Shown: piece by piece, positions 46,797-59,575 of the stretch | Position numbering within the stretch: position 1 is the first letter of the stretch | Layout: each line of letters starts with the position of its first letter | DNA from: an uncultured Lysobacteraceae bacterium | GTDB taxonomy: Bacteria > Pseudomonadota > Gammaproteobacteria > Xanthomonadales > Xanthomonadaceae | Direction of reading: 5' to 3' | NCBI GenBank assembly: GCA_902825775.1 | Contig: CADECF010000003.1 | Location: forward strand, 281,553 to 345,552 | Length of the DNA: 64,000 bases | Notes under the pieces: model-generated | What the model was told of the DNA's origin: nothing | The model's input: the letters and a program-made list of their open reading frames with translations, nothing else | Databases searched by the model: none | Position numbers and translations under genes: made by a program

Positions 46797-47399
46797 TTAT
46801 CCGCCGGCCGCTTCCAGCATCTCCCGCCGGCGCAGGAAAACGTCCCAGAAACTCCCGCCCAACTGCCGCCACAACACCGCCGAGCGCAGCGCCGCGAGCA
46901 GGATCGAGCGGATTTCCGCGACTACGCCTGCCTGGCCGAGATAGTGCGGATTGCCTTGCACCATCACCCGCGGGCGCAGCTGGCTGATGGTCCCGGCATA
47001 CAGGCTACCCAGCCCGGCCAGGATGTCCGGATGCATGCTGCCCAGACGTTCTGCCGACGGCGCCAACGCCGCAATGCCGCGCTGGACCTGGTCCACCGCC
47101 TGCGCATCGCCGACGAAACTGCGTTCGATCTGCATCACCGCCAGCGCCAATTTGGGCAGCAACGGATCTTCGTTGTGGTTGGCCAGGTATTCGCGCACCA
47201 AGCGCAAGCCGGGCTGCAGCGCGGAAGCATCGCCGTAGACCGCCAGCGGCGATTCGGCATCGATCCGGAACACCGAATCGATGGCTGTAGCCACTATCGC
47301 CGCGTCGGACTGCCCGGTTTCGGCGATGCGCCGCACTTGTTGCAGCGCTTGCGCCATACCGGCCAAGGCGAGTATCCGTTCCTGCATCGCCGGGTTCAT
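46797..47399 (-). CDS. hflD: HflD-family protein (lysogenization regulator homologue)
   Basis: The 200-aa protein has [39 protein letters not shown] and [43 protein letters not shown], the conserved features of HflD (PF04356). In E. coli HflD is membrane-associated and influences lambda CII; its native role is unclear. The start overlaps the mnmA stop (ATGA), the standard mnmA-hflD pair. Confidence 0.93.
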   Translation of the reverse strand: MNPAMQERILALAGMAQALQQVRRIAETGQSDAAIVATAIDSVFRIDAESPLAVYGDASALQPGLRLVREYLANHNEDPLLPKLALAVMQIERSFVGDAQAVDQVQRGIAALAPSAERLGSMHPDILAGLGSLYAGTISQLRPRVMVQGNPHYLGQAGVVAEIRSILLAALRSAVLWRQLGGSFWDVFLRRREMLEAAGG

Positions 47400-48544
47400 G
47401 CGGCATAGTCCCTTTCGATAGTGGCGTGCAACCGCCGTTCCAGCGGCGCATCGGTAGCGGCGATCACGGCGCCGCCGAGGCAGGTATCGCCGTCGTACAG
47501 CACCAGCGACTGGCCGGGCGTGACGGCGCGCTGGTCGCGCACGAAGCGCACCTGCAACGTGCCGTCGTCGCGCACCTCGACTTCGCAGGCTTCCGCCGCC
47601 TGCCGGTAGCGCGTCTGCGCGAGGCAGCCGAAGCGTTGCGTGGGCGGGCTGCCGGCGATCCAGTGCGCGGCTTCGGACCACAGGCTGCGCGATTGCAGCC
47701 AAGCGTTGTCGATGCCCTGGTCGACGTACAGCACGTTGTTCTCCACGTCCTTGCCGACCACATACCACGGCGCCGCTTCGAAACCGCGCACGCCGCCGAT
47801 GTTCAGGCCCTCGCGCTGGCCGAGCGTGAAATAGAACACACCGGCATGCTTGCCGACGGCGCGGCCGTCCGGCGTGCGGATCTCGCCTTCGCGCGCGGGC
47901 AGGTAGCGCGAGAGGAATTCGCGGAAATCGCGTTCGCCGATGAAGCAGATGCCGGTCGAATCCTTCTTCTCGGCCGTGGGCAGCGCGGCTTGGGCGGCGC
48001 GGGCGCGCACATCGCGCTTGAGCATGCCGCCGAGCGGGAACGAGGTCGCCGAAAGCTGCTCTTGACCCAACTGGTGCAGGAAATAACTCTGGTCCTTGCC
48101 GCTGTCGGCCGCGCGCAGCAGCGCCCAATGGCCGTCGCGTTTTTCGACCCGCGCATAGTGGCCGGTGGCGATGCGTTCGGCGCCCAGTTCGCGGGCCGCA
48201 TCCAGGAAATACTTGAACTTGATTTCGCGATTGCACAGCACATCCGGATTGGGCGTGCGCCCGGCCGCGTACTCGGCCAGGAAATGGGCGAACACGCCGT
48301 CCCAGTACTCGCGCGAGAAATCGCGGAAGTGGATCGGCAAACCGAGCCGGCCGCAGACGGCCACGGCGTCTTTGCGATCGTCCTCGGCGCGGCAATCGCC
48401 GCTGCCGTCGTCGGCCCAGTTCTGCATGAAGAGGCCGGCGACGGCATCCTCAGGTTGTGCGAGGGCGCGATCGCGCAGCAGCAGCGCGGCCACCGACGAG
48501 TCCACGCCGCCGGAGACGCCGACGATGGTGCGGGGCGGGCTCAT
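47396..48544 (-). CDS. mnmA: tRNA-specific 2-thiouridylase MnmA
   Basis: The 382-aa enzyme starts [23 protein letters not shown] (PP-loop SGGVDSS). Catalytic Cys are in [12 protein letters not shown] and [13 protein letters not shown], and HxARVE is present ([11 protein letters not shown]). It thiolates U34 of tRNA-Lys, Glu and Gln. It overlaps both the Nudix gene upstream and hflD downstream by ATGA. Confidence 0.96.
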   Translation of the reverse strand: MSPPRTIVGVSGGVDSSVAALLLRDRALAQPEDAVAGLFMQNWADDGSGDCRAEDDRKDAVAVCGRLGLPIHFRDFSREYWDGVFAHFLAEYAAGRTPNPDVLCNREIKFKYFLDAARELGAERIATGHYARVEKRDGHWALLRAADSGKDQSYFLHQLGQEQLSATSFPLGGMLKRDVRARAAQAALPTAEKKDSTGICFIGERDFREFLSRYLPAREGEIRTPDGRAVGKHAGVFYFTLGQREGLNIGGVRGFEAAPWYVVGKDVENNVLYVDQGIDNAWLQSRSLWSEAAHWIAGSPPTQRFGCLAQTRYRQAAEACEVEVRDDGTLQVRFVRDQRAVTPGQSLVLYDGDTCLGGAVIAATDAPLERRLHATIERDYAA

Positions 48545-49005
48545 GCCAGATGCTGGGCCAGGGTCAGCGGATAGCGCCGCCCGGCCAGATAGTCGGCCAC
48601 CGCGCGCCAGACCAGCGGGCTGCGGTGGCGGGCCTGCTCGGCCTGCAACTCGGCCGGCGTGAACCACAGGGCGCGGACGATGCCCTCGTCGAGCGATCGT
48701 TGCGGATCGTGGAACACAGTGTCCGCCGCGAAGGCGAAACGCAGGTAATGGCGCTGGGTCTCGGGCGCCTTCCACTGATAGGCGCCGATGAAGGCGGTCA
48801 GGCGCACGTCCCAACCGGTTTCTTCGAGGGTCTCGCGCAGCGCGGCGTGCTCCAGACTTTCGTCGGGCTCCAGGTGACCGGCCGGCTGGTTGAGCACCAG
48901 GTTGCCGTTGACCCGTTCTTCCACGCACAGCAGGCGGCCATCGCGCACCACCACCGTGGCCACGGTCACGTCGGGCTGCCAGAAGCGGCCCTCGCGATAG
49001 CTCAT
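48541..49005 (-). CDS. Nudix hydrolase, NudJ-like
   Basis: The 154-aa protein has a canonical Nudix box, [23 protein letters not shown], preceded by [13 protein letters not shown] and followed by FIGAYQW. This and the position before mnmA match NudJ (HMP-PP / phosphatase type), but substrate is inferred only. It is the first gene of the nudix-mnmA-hflD operon. Confidence 0.88.
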   Translation of the reverse strand: MSYREGRFWQPDVTVATVVVRDGRLLCVEERVNGNLVLNQPAGHLEPDESLEHAALRETLEETGWDVRLTAFIGAYQWKAPETQRHYLRFAFAADTVFHDPQRSLDEGIVRALWFTPAELQAEQARHRSPLVWRAVADYLAGRRYPLTLAQHLA

Positions 49006-49111
49006 GCGCGGCGTCCTGGATGGGTCTGGATGAGCTTGTCGATTCGCATCACGCCCCTATTTTCCTTTGTTCCGGGGTGCCGCGTCCACGTCGCGCCCGT
49101 TGACACGTTCG

Positions 49112-49117
49112 TATAAT
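49112..49117 (+). promoter_or_regulatory. consensus -10 TATAAT 7 nt before clpS
   Basis: A perfect TATAAT is followed by CGAGACC and the ATG. The expected transcription start would fall within 1-2 nt of the ATG. No proper -35 is present at 16-18 nt. Confidence 0.5.
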
Positions 49118-49124
49118 CGAGACC

Positions 49125-49445
49125 ATGGCGAAGAAAACCGACCAAGACCGCGACCACGGCACCATCGTAGAAACGGCCAAACCCGAGACCGCAAGGCCAC
49201 CGCTGTATTCCGTCCTGTTGCTGAACGACGACTACACGCCGATGGATTTCGTGGTCGAGGTGCTGGTCAGCTTCTTCTCGCTGAACCTGGATAAGGCCAC
49301 CCAGATCATGCTGCACGTGCATACCCGCGGCCGCGGCGTTTGCGGCGTCTACACCCGGGAGGTGGCAGAGTCCAAGGTGGCCCAAGTTAACGAGTTCTCC
49401 CGTATGCATCAGCATCCCCTCCTGTGCACGATGGAAAAGGCGTAG
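49125..49445 (+). CDS. clpS: ClpS adaptor protein
   Basis: The 106-aa adaptor has an acidic-polar N-terminal tail, then [23 protein letters not shown] (Asn-Asp and Met of the N-degron pocket), [28 protein letters not shown] (ClpA-binding His) and [11 protein letters not shown]. It delivers N-end rule substrates to ClpAP. No Shine-Dalgarno sequence precedes it. clpA follows after 45 nt. Confidence 0.96.
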   Translation: MAKKTDQDRDHGTIVETAKPETARPPLYSVLLLNDDYTPMDFVVEVLVSFFSLNLDKATQIMLHVHTRGRGVCGVYTREVAESKVAQVNEFSRMHQHPLLCTMEKA

Positions 49446-49490
49446 GGTCGTCCCCAGATAGGCAGCAGTCGTAACGGAGGCATCCGCCCC

Positions 49491-51770
<2,280 letters not shown>

Positions 51771-51783
51771 GCAATCCTGTGCT

Positions 51784-51815
51784 AAAAAAAGCGCCGACTT
51801 AGTCGGCGCTTTTTT
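51784..51815. terminator. bidirectional terminator after clpA
   Basis: AAAAAAAGCGCCGAC-TTA-GTCGGCGCTTTTTT: perfect stem with A/T tracts on both sides. It ends clpA (plus) and can end the small secreted-protein locus (minus). Confidence 0.9.
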
Positions 51816-51847
51816 ATGCATCCAGGTGTCGGGTCGCTACGCAAGCG

Positions 51848-52009
51848 CTAGCCGGATACCGCTCGGTTCTGCTCCGATGCGTTGTTTTTTACGTCCGGAA
51901 GCCTGATTGGTCTATCGCAGCAATCGTTGCTCGAGCCGCATTGAAGGCATGAACCTTTGTTACAGCTTTTTTCGTAGCAAGTCACGTTCGACCTATCGCA
52001 CGCTTCCTG
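51848..52009 (-). other. seven-cysteine peptide segment, in frame after an amber stop
   Basis: Directly after the TAG that ends the 39-aa ORF, the same frame continues for 53 codons to a second TAG. It encodes QEACDRSNVTCYEK, SCNKGSCLQCGSSNDCC and DRPIRLPD. The cysteine spacing is C-x6-C-x4-C-x4-C-x2-C-x5-CC, like a small disulphide-rich secreted peptide. It could be the true C-terminus of a gene broken by one point mutation, a readthrough product, or a separate ORF from GTG 51985. Base composition is richer in A/T than neighbours. Confidence 0.45.
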
Positions 52010-52129
52010 CTACAGAAGCTCTTCGTTGACGCTCTCGATAAGCCGGTGTTCGTGCGCGCCAACCCCAAAAGCCATAAATAACGCTGAAAGCACCGCGACA
52101 CCACTTAGGAAGACGGCTGATTTGATCAT
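52010..52129 (-). CDS. 39-aa signal/anchor peptide, unknown
   Basis: This small ORF begins at ATG 52129, with AAGAGAG 6 nt upstream; an in-frame ATG at 52162 directly after the upstream gene's TAA would give 50 aa. The product is MIKSAVFLSGVAVLSALF then MAFGVGAHEHRLIESVNEELL. One hydrophobic helix is followed by a charged tail, so it is either a membrane peptide or a cleavable signal sequence. It is followed in frame by the cysteine-rich segment after a TAG. Confidence 0.5.
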   Translation of the reverse strand: MIKSAVFLSGVAVLSALFMAFGVGAHEHRLIESVNEELL

Positions 52130-52162
52130 TTGTTCTCTCTTGTTGTGTTTTGAGACCGCCAT

Positions 52163-52438
52163 TTATCGGGCAGCGTCATCGGAGCCCATTTCGAAAGATT
52201 CGATAATTGGTTGAAAAGAATCATCGGCCGGCAAGGCGCCGGGATAGGGTGGATAAGGGTAGGGGCTAGGCTTGGTGGGACCAGGGTGAGGCTTGCAATC
52301 CGACGGAACGGGACTTGCGTCGGCATCCAAAGGCGGGGCGGGTATAGCAATTGGACAAGGCTTAGGCTTCGTGACCGCTGATGCCTGACATGCAAACAAC
52401 ATCGCGAGAATTGCGAACAAGGGAGCTTTTTTTCTCAT
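52163..52438 (-). CDS. small Pro-rich secreted protein or lipoprotein
   Basis: The 91-aa precursor starts MRKKAPLFAILAMLFACQAS, a basic start and short hydrophobic core with possible signal-peptidase I (ASA) or lipobox (LFAC) processing. The mature part is Pro-rich (KPKPCPIAIPAPPLDAD, HPGPTKPSPYPYPPYPG) with two Cys. A TATAAC lies 18-23 nt upstream of the start. It is the first gene of a two-gene minus-strand unit with the 39-aa ORF. No family recognised. Confidence 0.55.
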   Translation of the reverse strand: MRKKAPLFAILAMLFACQASAVTKPKPCPIAIPAPPLDADASPVPSDCKPHPGPTKPSPYPYPPYPGALPADDSFQPIIESFEMGSDDAAR

Positions 52439-52509
52439 GAGTGTCTCTTTGATAGGTTATAAGACGCTGCCATGCCTATCCCCCAGCGCACCGACCTCGA
52501 AGGAGGTCT

Positions 52510-52821
52510 TCACCAAAATGGCATATTTTGGACAGCGAGAACAGGTGCGCGTTTTCTGCGAAGTAGTTGATGCGAAACAGGAGTAAGACGGATGCATTGC
52601 GAGGTCCGCTCGCAAGCAGATAGTCGCGATAACCAAGATCGCGGCTGAGGCCGATCCGCGAAAAAAAAGCAGCGCGGCAAGCTCCGTTCTACGAAGCGCA
52701 GTCCAACGGCCGCAAAGCAACTCGTTGCAGTTTCCGGCGGTGGGTCCACGGCGAGGGCAGGCTTCGCGGCGATCACGAGCTGAGCCAGCAGCGCCAACAA
52801 ACGCAGACTCGCCGAGATCAT
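52510..52821 (-). pseudogene. signal-peptide ORF apparently overwritten by repeat debris
   Basis: The frame starts MISASLRLLALLAQLVIAAK then PALAVDPPPETATS, a convincing signal peptide with GGAGAAC upstream. From about residue 38 it reads through degenerate family B and A repeat sequence (VERSLPRCFFFADRPQPRSW is repeat translation) and ends without a recognisable domain. It looks like the 5' remnant of an exported-protein gene. The 440-bp gap around it holds nothing else recognisable. Confidence 0.35.
52639..52696. repeat. degenerate family A and family B half-copies
   Basis: GATCGCGGCTGAGGCCGATCC resembles the right arm of family A with several changes, and AGCAGCGCGGCAAGCTCCG then TTCTAC resembles the right arm of family B. 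No matching left arms were seen. Confidence 0.55.
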
Positions 52822-52879
52822 TTATTTTGGTTCTCCGAGCTTGGCAATTTTGACTCACTGGTTTTACTGAGGCCGCACT

Positions 52880-53584
52880 ATGCTTAAAGCCGCTGTTCAA
52901 CACATCGGTATCGTCGCCTGCTCTGCGGAAGGCGCTGGGCTCTGCTATCGCACTATTTGTGCAGAAGGCTCGCAACTGCTGGGTCCGCATGCGCATCCCG
53001 AAATCACGATGCACACGCCGTCGCTGGCCGAATACGTCGAATGTCTGGACGGCGGCGATTGGCCTGGCGTGGGCGATCTGATGCTCGTTTCTGCAAAAAA
53101 GTTGGCCCAAGCCGGCGCGGATTTCCTGATCTGCCCCGACAACACCATCCACCAGGCGCTGCCGTACATCGTCGAGCGTTCGCTGTTGCCTTGGCTGCAT
53201 ATCGCCGACGCCGTCGCGGCGGACGCAGCGGCTCGTGGATTCCGCCGCATCGGCATCACCGGTACGCGTTGGCTGGTGGACAGCGAGACTTATCCGGAAA
53301 AATTCGCGGCACGTGGCCTCGAATACCTGCGCCCGAACGACGAAGAGCGCGACGAAACCAGCCGCATCATCATGGACGAGTTGGTTTATGGCGTCTTCAA
53401 ACCCGAATCCGTGGCGTATTTCCAGAAAGTCATCGAGCGCATGAAAGCCGAAGGCTGCGATGCGGTAGTGCTGGGCTGCACCGAGATCCCGCTGATCATC
53501 GACGACACGAACTCGGCGTTGCCCACGCTCGATTCCACGCGCCTGCTGGCCCGTGCAGCGCTGCGACGAGCGGTGCGATCTTGA
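52880..53584 (+). CDS. aspartate/glutamate racemase family protein
   Basis: The 234-aa protein has the two catalytic cysteines of the family, in FLICPDNTIHQ and VVLGCTEIPLII, plus RRIGITGTRWLVDS. GAGG lies 8-11 nt before the ATG. Family members interconvert D- and L-Asp or Glu (or other amino acids) without cofactor. It is located in the accessory stretch between clpA and infA. Confidence 0.88.
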   Translation: MLKAAVQHIGIVACSAEGAGLCYRTICAEGSQLLGPHAHPEITMHTPSLAEYVECLDGGDWPGVGDLMLVSAKKLAQAGADFLICPDNTIHQALPYIVERSLLPWLHIADAVAADAAARGFRRIGITGTRWLVDSETYPEKFAARGLEYLRPNDEERDETSRIIMDELVYGVFKPESVAYFQKVIERMKAEGCDAVVLGCTEIPLIIDDTNSALPTLDSTRLLARAALRRAVRS

Positions 53585-53588
53585 TCTT

Positions 53589-53676
53589 TGTAGAGCGGGG
53601 CTTGCCCCGCTGCTTTTCCTGCCGCCGCCATCGTTGTTGATCATGATCAAGAGCAGCGGAGCAAGCTCCGCTCTAC
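53589..53676. repeat. family B inverted repeat after the racemase gene
   Basis: TGTAGAGCGGGGCTTGCCCC then GCTGCT on the left; GCAGCGGAGCAAGCTCCGC then TCTACA on the right. Confidence 0.85.
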
Positions 53677-53696
53677 AAAGAAAATGCCCAGAGCCT

Positions 53697-53782
53697 GTAG
53701 CCGGGATCGAGGACGACGATAAAGATGGCGGAGTTTGGTCGGCCCGATTTCCCGGGTATCGCTGCGCTCTACCCGGGCTACG
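53697..53782. repeat. degenerate family C inverted repeat
   Basis: Left arm TGTAGCCGGGATCGAGG is diverged; right arm CCCGGGTATCGCTGCGCTC then TACCCGGGCTAC is well kept. Confidence 0.6.
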
Positions 53783-54325
53783 TCAGCGGCAGAGCGCTGC
53801 GATATTGCGTTTGAGTTCGGCCTTGGTCTGCGCCAGATCTTTCATTTCAGCGGCGGTCGGCTGCTTGGGGCCGGTCTGCTTCTCGGCCGTCTCGACTCGC
53901 TCCAAAGCGCGATACCACGTGGTGCATTGCTCCGCGTCGCGGATCGCGCGTTCCTTCTGCGTCTTGGCGTTGCGCTGGCTGCGCAAGTATTCGCGATTCT
54001 GTTCGAGCTGCTTCTGGATGTCGTCGACCGCCGGCTTGGGCTGCGGACCCACGGCAGGGGCGGGTTGCACGGCGATGGCCGGCGTCGGCGGCGACACGCG
54101 CGGCAACGTCCGCGGATCGCGCGGCGCGCCGGGTTCGGCCGGGGTGACGGTGGCCGCCTGCTTCGCCGACGTGGGCGGCGGCGAATCGGTGTAGTGGGTA
54201 TTGCCGCTGGCGTCTTTCCAGCGATAGACCGTCTGGGCTTGCGCCGTGCAGGTCAGGAATGCCGCGATCGTCAGCGCAGCCAGTGCTGCGATTTGTGCGA
54301 ACGGGGTTCGCACGCCGGACATCAT
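53783..54325 (-). CDS. DUF4124-containing exported protein
   Basis: The 180-aa precursor starts in an ATGA overlap with the infA stop. After a signal peptide ([19 protein letters not shown]) it has [21 protein letters not shown], the DUF4124 hallmark. A Pro-rich linker and a basic C-terminal coiled coil follow ([19 protein letters not shown]). Periplasmic; function unknown. Confidence 0.8.
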   Translation of the reverse strand: MMSGVRTPFAQIAALAALTIAAFLTCTAQAQTVYRWKDASGNTHYTDSPPPTSAKQAATVTPAEPGAPRDPRTLPRVSPPTPAIAVQPAPAVGPQPKPAVDDIQKQLEQNREYLRSQRNAKTQKERAIRDAEQCTTWYRALERVETAEKQTGPKQPTAAEMKDLAQTKAELKRNIAALCR

Positions 54326-54540
54326 TTCATCCGGTAGGTGATGCGGCCCTTGGTCAGGTCGTAGGGAGTCATTTCGACCTTGACCTTGTCCCCGGTCAGG
54401 ATGCGGATGTAGTTCTTGCGCATCCGCCCGGAGATATGGGCGATGATCTCGTGCCCGTTCTCCAGCTTCACCCGGAACATGGTGTTCGGGAGGGTTTCGG
54501 AGATCGTGCCTTCGAATTCGATGACGTCGTCTTTCGCCAT
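54322..54540 (-). CDS. infA: translation initiation factor IF-1
   Basis: The 72-aa OB-fold protein reads [19 protein letters not shown] with [31 protein letters not shown] and [14 protein letters not shown], the full IF-1 sequence pattern. AAAGGA lies 4-9 nt upstream. It occupies the A site during initiation. The neighbours clpA and aat reproduce enterobacterial order. Confidence 0.98.
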   Translation of the reverse strand: MAKDDVIEFEGTISETLPNTMFRVKLENGHEIIAHISGRMRKNYIRILTGDKVKVEMTPYDLTKGRITYRMK

Positions 54541-54628
54541 GCGTCCTTTGCTGCCTGAGATTGCCCGGCGCGGAGCGCCTGGAAGCCGCGCATTCTGACA
54601 TGTGCGGCCATATCAAGCAAAGAAAGCG

Positions 54629-55372
54629 TTAAACGGCGCCGCAGGCCAGTTCGCTGGCGCGTAAACGTCCGAAGATCTCGGTCCAGGTGCCGGGCGGCTG
54701 CGGCATCGCCACCCATTCGGCGATGCGGGCGCTGAATTCCCGCCGCGGCCACGATTCGGCGCCCAGGCTGAGCAGGTGAGGACTCTCGACCTGAGCGTCG
54801 ATCAAAGGCCAACCCCAGCCATGCAGGCGGTGGGCCAGGGCGGCCAGCGCGGCTTTGGAGCCGCCGGATTGCGCGCTGAACATGCTCTCGCCGAAGAACA
54901 TGCGGCCCACGGCCACGCCGTAGATGCCGCCGACCAGGCGATCGCCATCGAATACTTCCACCGAATGCGCGTGGCCTTCGCGATGCAGCGCCAGATAAGC
55001 CGCCTGCATCGCATCGGTGATCCAGGTGCCGCGCTGGCCGGGGCGGGGCGTCTGTGCGCAAGCCGCGACCACGGCTCCGAAAGCGGTATCGGCGCGGATT
55101 TCCCAGGCCGACGATTTGATGGCACGGCGGAAACGCGACGACAACCGCACACCATCGCTGCGGAACACCGTACGCGGATCGGGGCTCCACCACAGAATCG
55201 GCTGGCCGCGCGAATACCAGGGGAAGATGCCGTGGCGGTAGGCGTTCAACAGCCGTTGGACGGACAGGTCGCCGCCCATGGCGAGCAGGCCGTCGGGTTC
55301 GCGCAGCGCGGCTTCGACCGGCGGGAACGGCGAGGCCGGGTCCGGGTCGAGTTGCGGAATGCGCAGAGTCAT
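54629..55372 (-). CDS. aat: leucyl/phenylalanyl-tRNA-protein transferase
   Basis: The 247-aa enzyme has FPPVEAALREPDGLLAMGGDLS, LLNAYRHGIFPWYSRGQPILWWSPDPR, GTWITDAMQAAYLALHREGHAHSVEV and GVAVGRMFFGESMFS, all diagnostic of Aat. It adds Leu or Phe to proteins with N-terminal Arg or Lys, making N-degrons for ClpS and ClpA, whose genes lie about 3-6 kb away. Confidence 0.97.
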   Translation of the reverse strand: MTLRIPQLDPDPASPFPPVEAALREPDGLLAMGGDLSVQRLLNAYRHGIFPWYSRGQPILWWSPDPRTVFRSDGVRLSSRFRRAIKSSAWEIRADTAFGAVVAACAQTPRPGQRGTWITDAMQAAYLALHREGHAHSVEVFDGDRLVGGIYGVAVGRMFFGESMFSAQSGGSKAALAALAHRLHGWGWPLIDAQVESPHLLSLGAESWPRREFSARIAEWVAMPQPPGTWTEIFGRLRASELACGAV

Positions 55373-55378
55373 GCGCGG

Positions 55379-55384
55379 ACGTTA
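55379..55384 (-). promoter_or_regulatory. -10-like TAACGT exactly 6 nt before aat
   Basis: On the minus strand TAACGT, CCGCGC, ATG. A weak TGCCCA sits 17 nt further upstream (55407-55402). No Shine-Dalgarno sequence. Confidence 0.35.
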
Positions 55385-55416
55385 AACCAGAAACTAGGGG
55401 CTGGGCATCCCTCAAC

Positions 55417-55484
55417 TGTCATCCCGAACGCAGCGAGGATCTGCTTTGGCCACAAGCAGATCCCTCACTGTGTTCGGGATGACA
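55417..55484. repeat. inverted repeat, family E (TGTCATCCCGAACG type)
   Basis: TGTCATCCCGAACGCAGCGA plus GGATCTGC, and complement GCAGATCCCTCACTGTGTTC plus GGGATGACA. Confidence 0.85.
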
Positions 55485-55488
55485 ATGC

Positions 55489-56633
55489 CTAGGGTGGGAT
55501 GGGGCCGGCGCGAAACGGCGAATGCCCCGCCAAGGTCGCCGCATACCGCCGCACCGACTGCGCTTCCTCCCCGCACCAATGCGCCAGCGCCTGGGCGAAA
55601 TCCGGGTCGGCGACCCAATGCCGGCTGCGCACGAAAGCAGGCAGGAAACCGCGCGCGATCTTGTGCTCGCCTTGCGCGCCGGGCTCGAACACGCGTAGGC
55701 CTTCGCGCAGGCAATAGTCGATGCCCTGGTAATAGCAAGTCTCGAAATGCAGCCCCGGCAAGGTACGCGTCGCGCCCCAATAGCGGCCGTACAACGTATC
55801 GCCGCCGCGCAGGCACAGTGCGCCGGCGATGGTTTCGCCTTCGTGATCGGCCAGGAACAGCACCAAATGGTCGGGCATGGCGCTGGCGAGGTGGCGCAGG
55901 AATTCCAGCGTCAGCGCCGGCGAATTGCCGTACTCGGCGAATGTCTGCAGATAGAAGCCGTACATCGCGGCCAGATCGTCGTCGCTCGCATCGCGTCCAT
56001 GCACGACGCGGAACGCGACGCCTGCGCGCTGGGTCTTGGCGCGTTCCTGGCGGATGTTCTTGCGATGCTTGTGATCCATCGCGGCGAGGAAATCGCCGAA
56101 GTCCCGCCAGCCGGCGTCGTTGCGCCAGTGGTATTGCACGTCGATGCGCGGCAGCCAGCCTTCGCCGAATGCGGCATCTTCGGCTTCGGTGTGGAAATTG
56201 ACGTGCGCCGACGAAAGCTGCTTGCCGTCGGCGATGTGCGCCATTGCGGCGAGCAATGCACGGCGACCGGCATCGTCGCGCGCCAGCAGACGCGGGCCGG
56301 TGACGGGCGAGTAGGGCACGGCGCAAAGATATTTGGGGAAGTAATCCTGCCCGTAGCGCGCATACGCATGCGCCCAGGCATGATCGAACACGAATTCGCC
56401 GTGGGAATTGTTTTTCACATAGCCTGGCGTCGCGGCGACCAGTGCGTCGCCTTCCCATAAAGTGAGGTGCTGCGGGGTCCAGCCCCAACTTTCGCGCAGG
56501 CAGCCGCATTGCTCGAGCCCGGCGAGAAAAGCATGCGATACGAAAGGATTGCGACCGTCGTGCAGCGCGTCCCATGCCTTCGCGTCCAGCCCGCTCAAAG
56601 CGGACACGATGCGAACAGTGCGGTCCGGACCGT

Positions 56634-56637
<4 letters not shown>
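55489..56637 (-). CDS. FemAB-like GNAT-superfamily protein (DUF482)
   Basis: The 382-aa protein has NPFVSHAFLAGLEQCGC near the start, GEFVFDHAWAHAYARYGQDYFPKYLCAVPYSPVTGPRLL, SSAHVNFHTEAE, HKHRKNIRQERAK and PGLHFETCYYQGIDYCLREGLRVFEPGAQGEHK. These match the COG3146/DUF482 family, sometimes called peptidoglycan biosynthesis-related. The reaction is unknown. It starts inside the stop of the PIN-like gene (ATGA). Confidence 0.85.
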
Positions 56638-58317
<1,680 letters not shown>

Positions 58318-58477
58318 TTATCAAGGCGTCAGACCACAACATTGTGTGCCGCGACGCATCGCGCCCTCGGCATATTGGGAATCCTTCGCCCGCGCAGCCA
58401 TGTGCGGGTTTTCAACATATAGCGCCTGCAAACCCAAACTGACGGGTACGGTTCGGCGTAATTGACGGAGATTTACG

Positions 58478-59545
58478 ATGCGTATCGGCGTACCCAAAGA
58501 AACCAAGACCCTCGAAGGCCGCGTGGCGCTGGTGCCGGCGGCGGCGGGCGATTTGATCAAGCGCGGCCACGAGGTGTGGCTGGAGAAGGGCGCGGGCATC
58601 AAGTCCGGTTTCAAGGACGCCGACTACACGTCGCTGGGCGTCAAGATCGCCCCCGATGCGGCTGCGCTGTACGACAAGGGCGAGCTGATCGTGAAGGTCA
58701 AGGAGCCGATCGAAGGCGATCTGAAGCTGCTGCGCAAAGACCATCTGCTGTTCTGTTATCTGCACCTGGCACCGCTGCCCGATCTGACCAAGCGCCTGCT
58801 CGACATCGGCCTGACCGGCGTCGCTTTCGAAACCGTCGAACTCGATAACGGCGACCTGCCGCTGTTGGCGCCGATGTCGATCATCGCCGGCAAGATCGGC
58901 GTGCAGGTCGGCACGCATCTGCTGCACCAGCCCATGGGCGGGAAGGGCAAGCTGCTGGGCGGCCTGCCGTCGACCGAGCGCGGCAAAGTCGTGGTATTCG
59001 GCGCCGGCCAGGCCGGCGGCAATTCGGCGGCGCTGGCTGCGGCCGGCGGCGCGAACGTCGTGGTGTTCGAAAAGCGCCAAGACCGCATGGACGAAATGAT
59101 GCGGCTGGGCAACAACGTCACCGCGCTGTATCCGTACGAAGATCTGGTGGCCCGCGAAGTGGCCTCGGCCGACCTGGTGATAGGCGCGGTGCTGGTCACC
59201 GGTGCCGTGGCGCCGCACGTGGTCACCCGCGAGATGATGAAGAACATGGAAGACGGCAGCGTTATGGTCGACATCTCCATCGACCAGGGCGGCTGTTTCG
59301 AAAGCTCCCGCGCGACCACCTGGAAAGAACCGACCTATGTGGAAGAGGGCGTGACCCACTTCTGCGTGACCAACATGCCCGGCGCCGTGCCGCAGACCTC
59401 GTCGCAGGCGATCTGCGCGGCGATCCTGCCGTGGGTCAACAAGCTGGCCTCGGGCAGCTGGCGCGACAATGCGGCGCTGGTGAAGGGCATCAATGTGGAA
59501 GGCGGCAAGTTGGTGCATCCTGCGTTGCAGGGGATGAAGCTCTAA
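58478..59545 (+). CDS. ald: alanine dehydrogenase
   Basis: The 355-aa enzyme starts MRIGVPKETKTLEGRVALVPA with GGAG 9 nt upstream. Substrate and catalytic residues are in KVKEPIEGDLKLL and LLFCYLHLAP (catalytic His); the NAD fold is VVVFGAGQAGGNSAALAAAGGA; VDISIDQGGCFES and FCVTNMPGAVPQTSS follow. It interconverts alanine and pyruvate plus ammonia. The 280-bp gap to trxB must carry both promoters; nothing definite was seen there. Confidence 0.95.
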   Translation: MRIGVPKETKTLEGRVALVPAAAGDLIKRGHEVWLEKGAGIKSGFKDADYTSLGVKIAPDAAALYDKGELIVKVKEPIEGDLKLLRKDHLLFCYLHLAPLPDLTKRLLDIGLTGVAFETVELDNGDLPLLAPMSIIAGKIGVQVGTHLLHQPMGGKGKLLGGLPSTERGKVVVFGAGQAGGNSAALAAAGGANVVVFEKRQDRMDEMMRLGNNVTALYPYEDLVAREVASADLVIGAVLVTGAVAPHVVTREMMKNMEDGSVMVDISIDQGGCFESSRATTWKEPTYVEEGVTHFCVTNMPGAVPQTSSQAICAAILPWVNKLASGSWRDNAALVKGINVEGGKLVHPALQGMKL

Positions 59546-59575
59546 CTTAGATAGGAAATGAAGCTCTAAAAATGC

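Noticed and set aside
49100-49117. TTGACA followed by TATAAT before clpS read as a classical promoter
   Set aside because: The spacer is only 6 nt, so the two hexamers cannot act together; only the TATAAT is retained as a -10 candidate.
52457-53650. 397-aa minus-strand frame over the racemase region
   Set aside because: Antisense to a clear Asp/Glu racemase and running through repeat sequence.
51771-54321. tRNA gene in the clpA-infA gap (serW position in E. coli)
   Set aside because: No tRNA T-arm or acceptor pattern was found on either strand.
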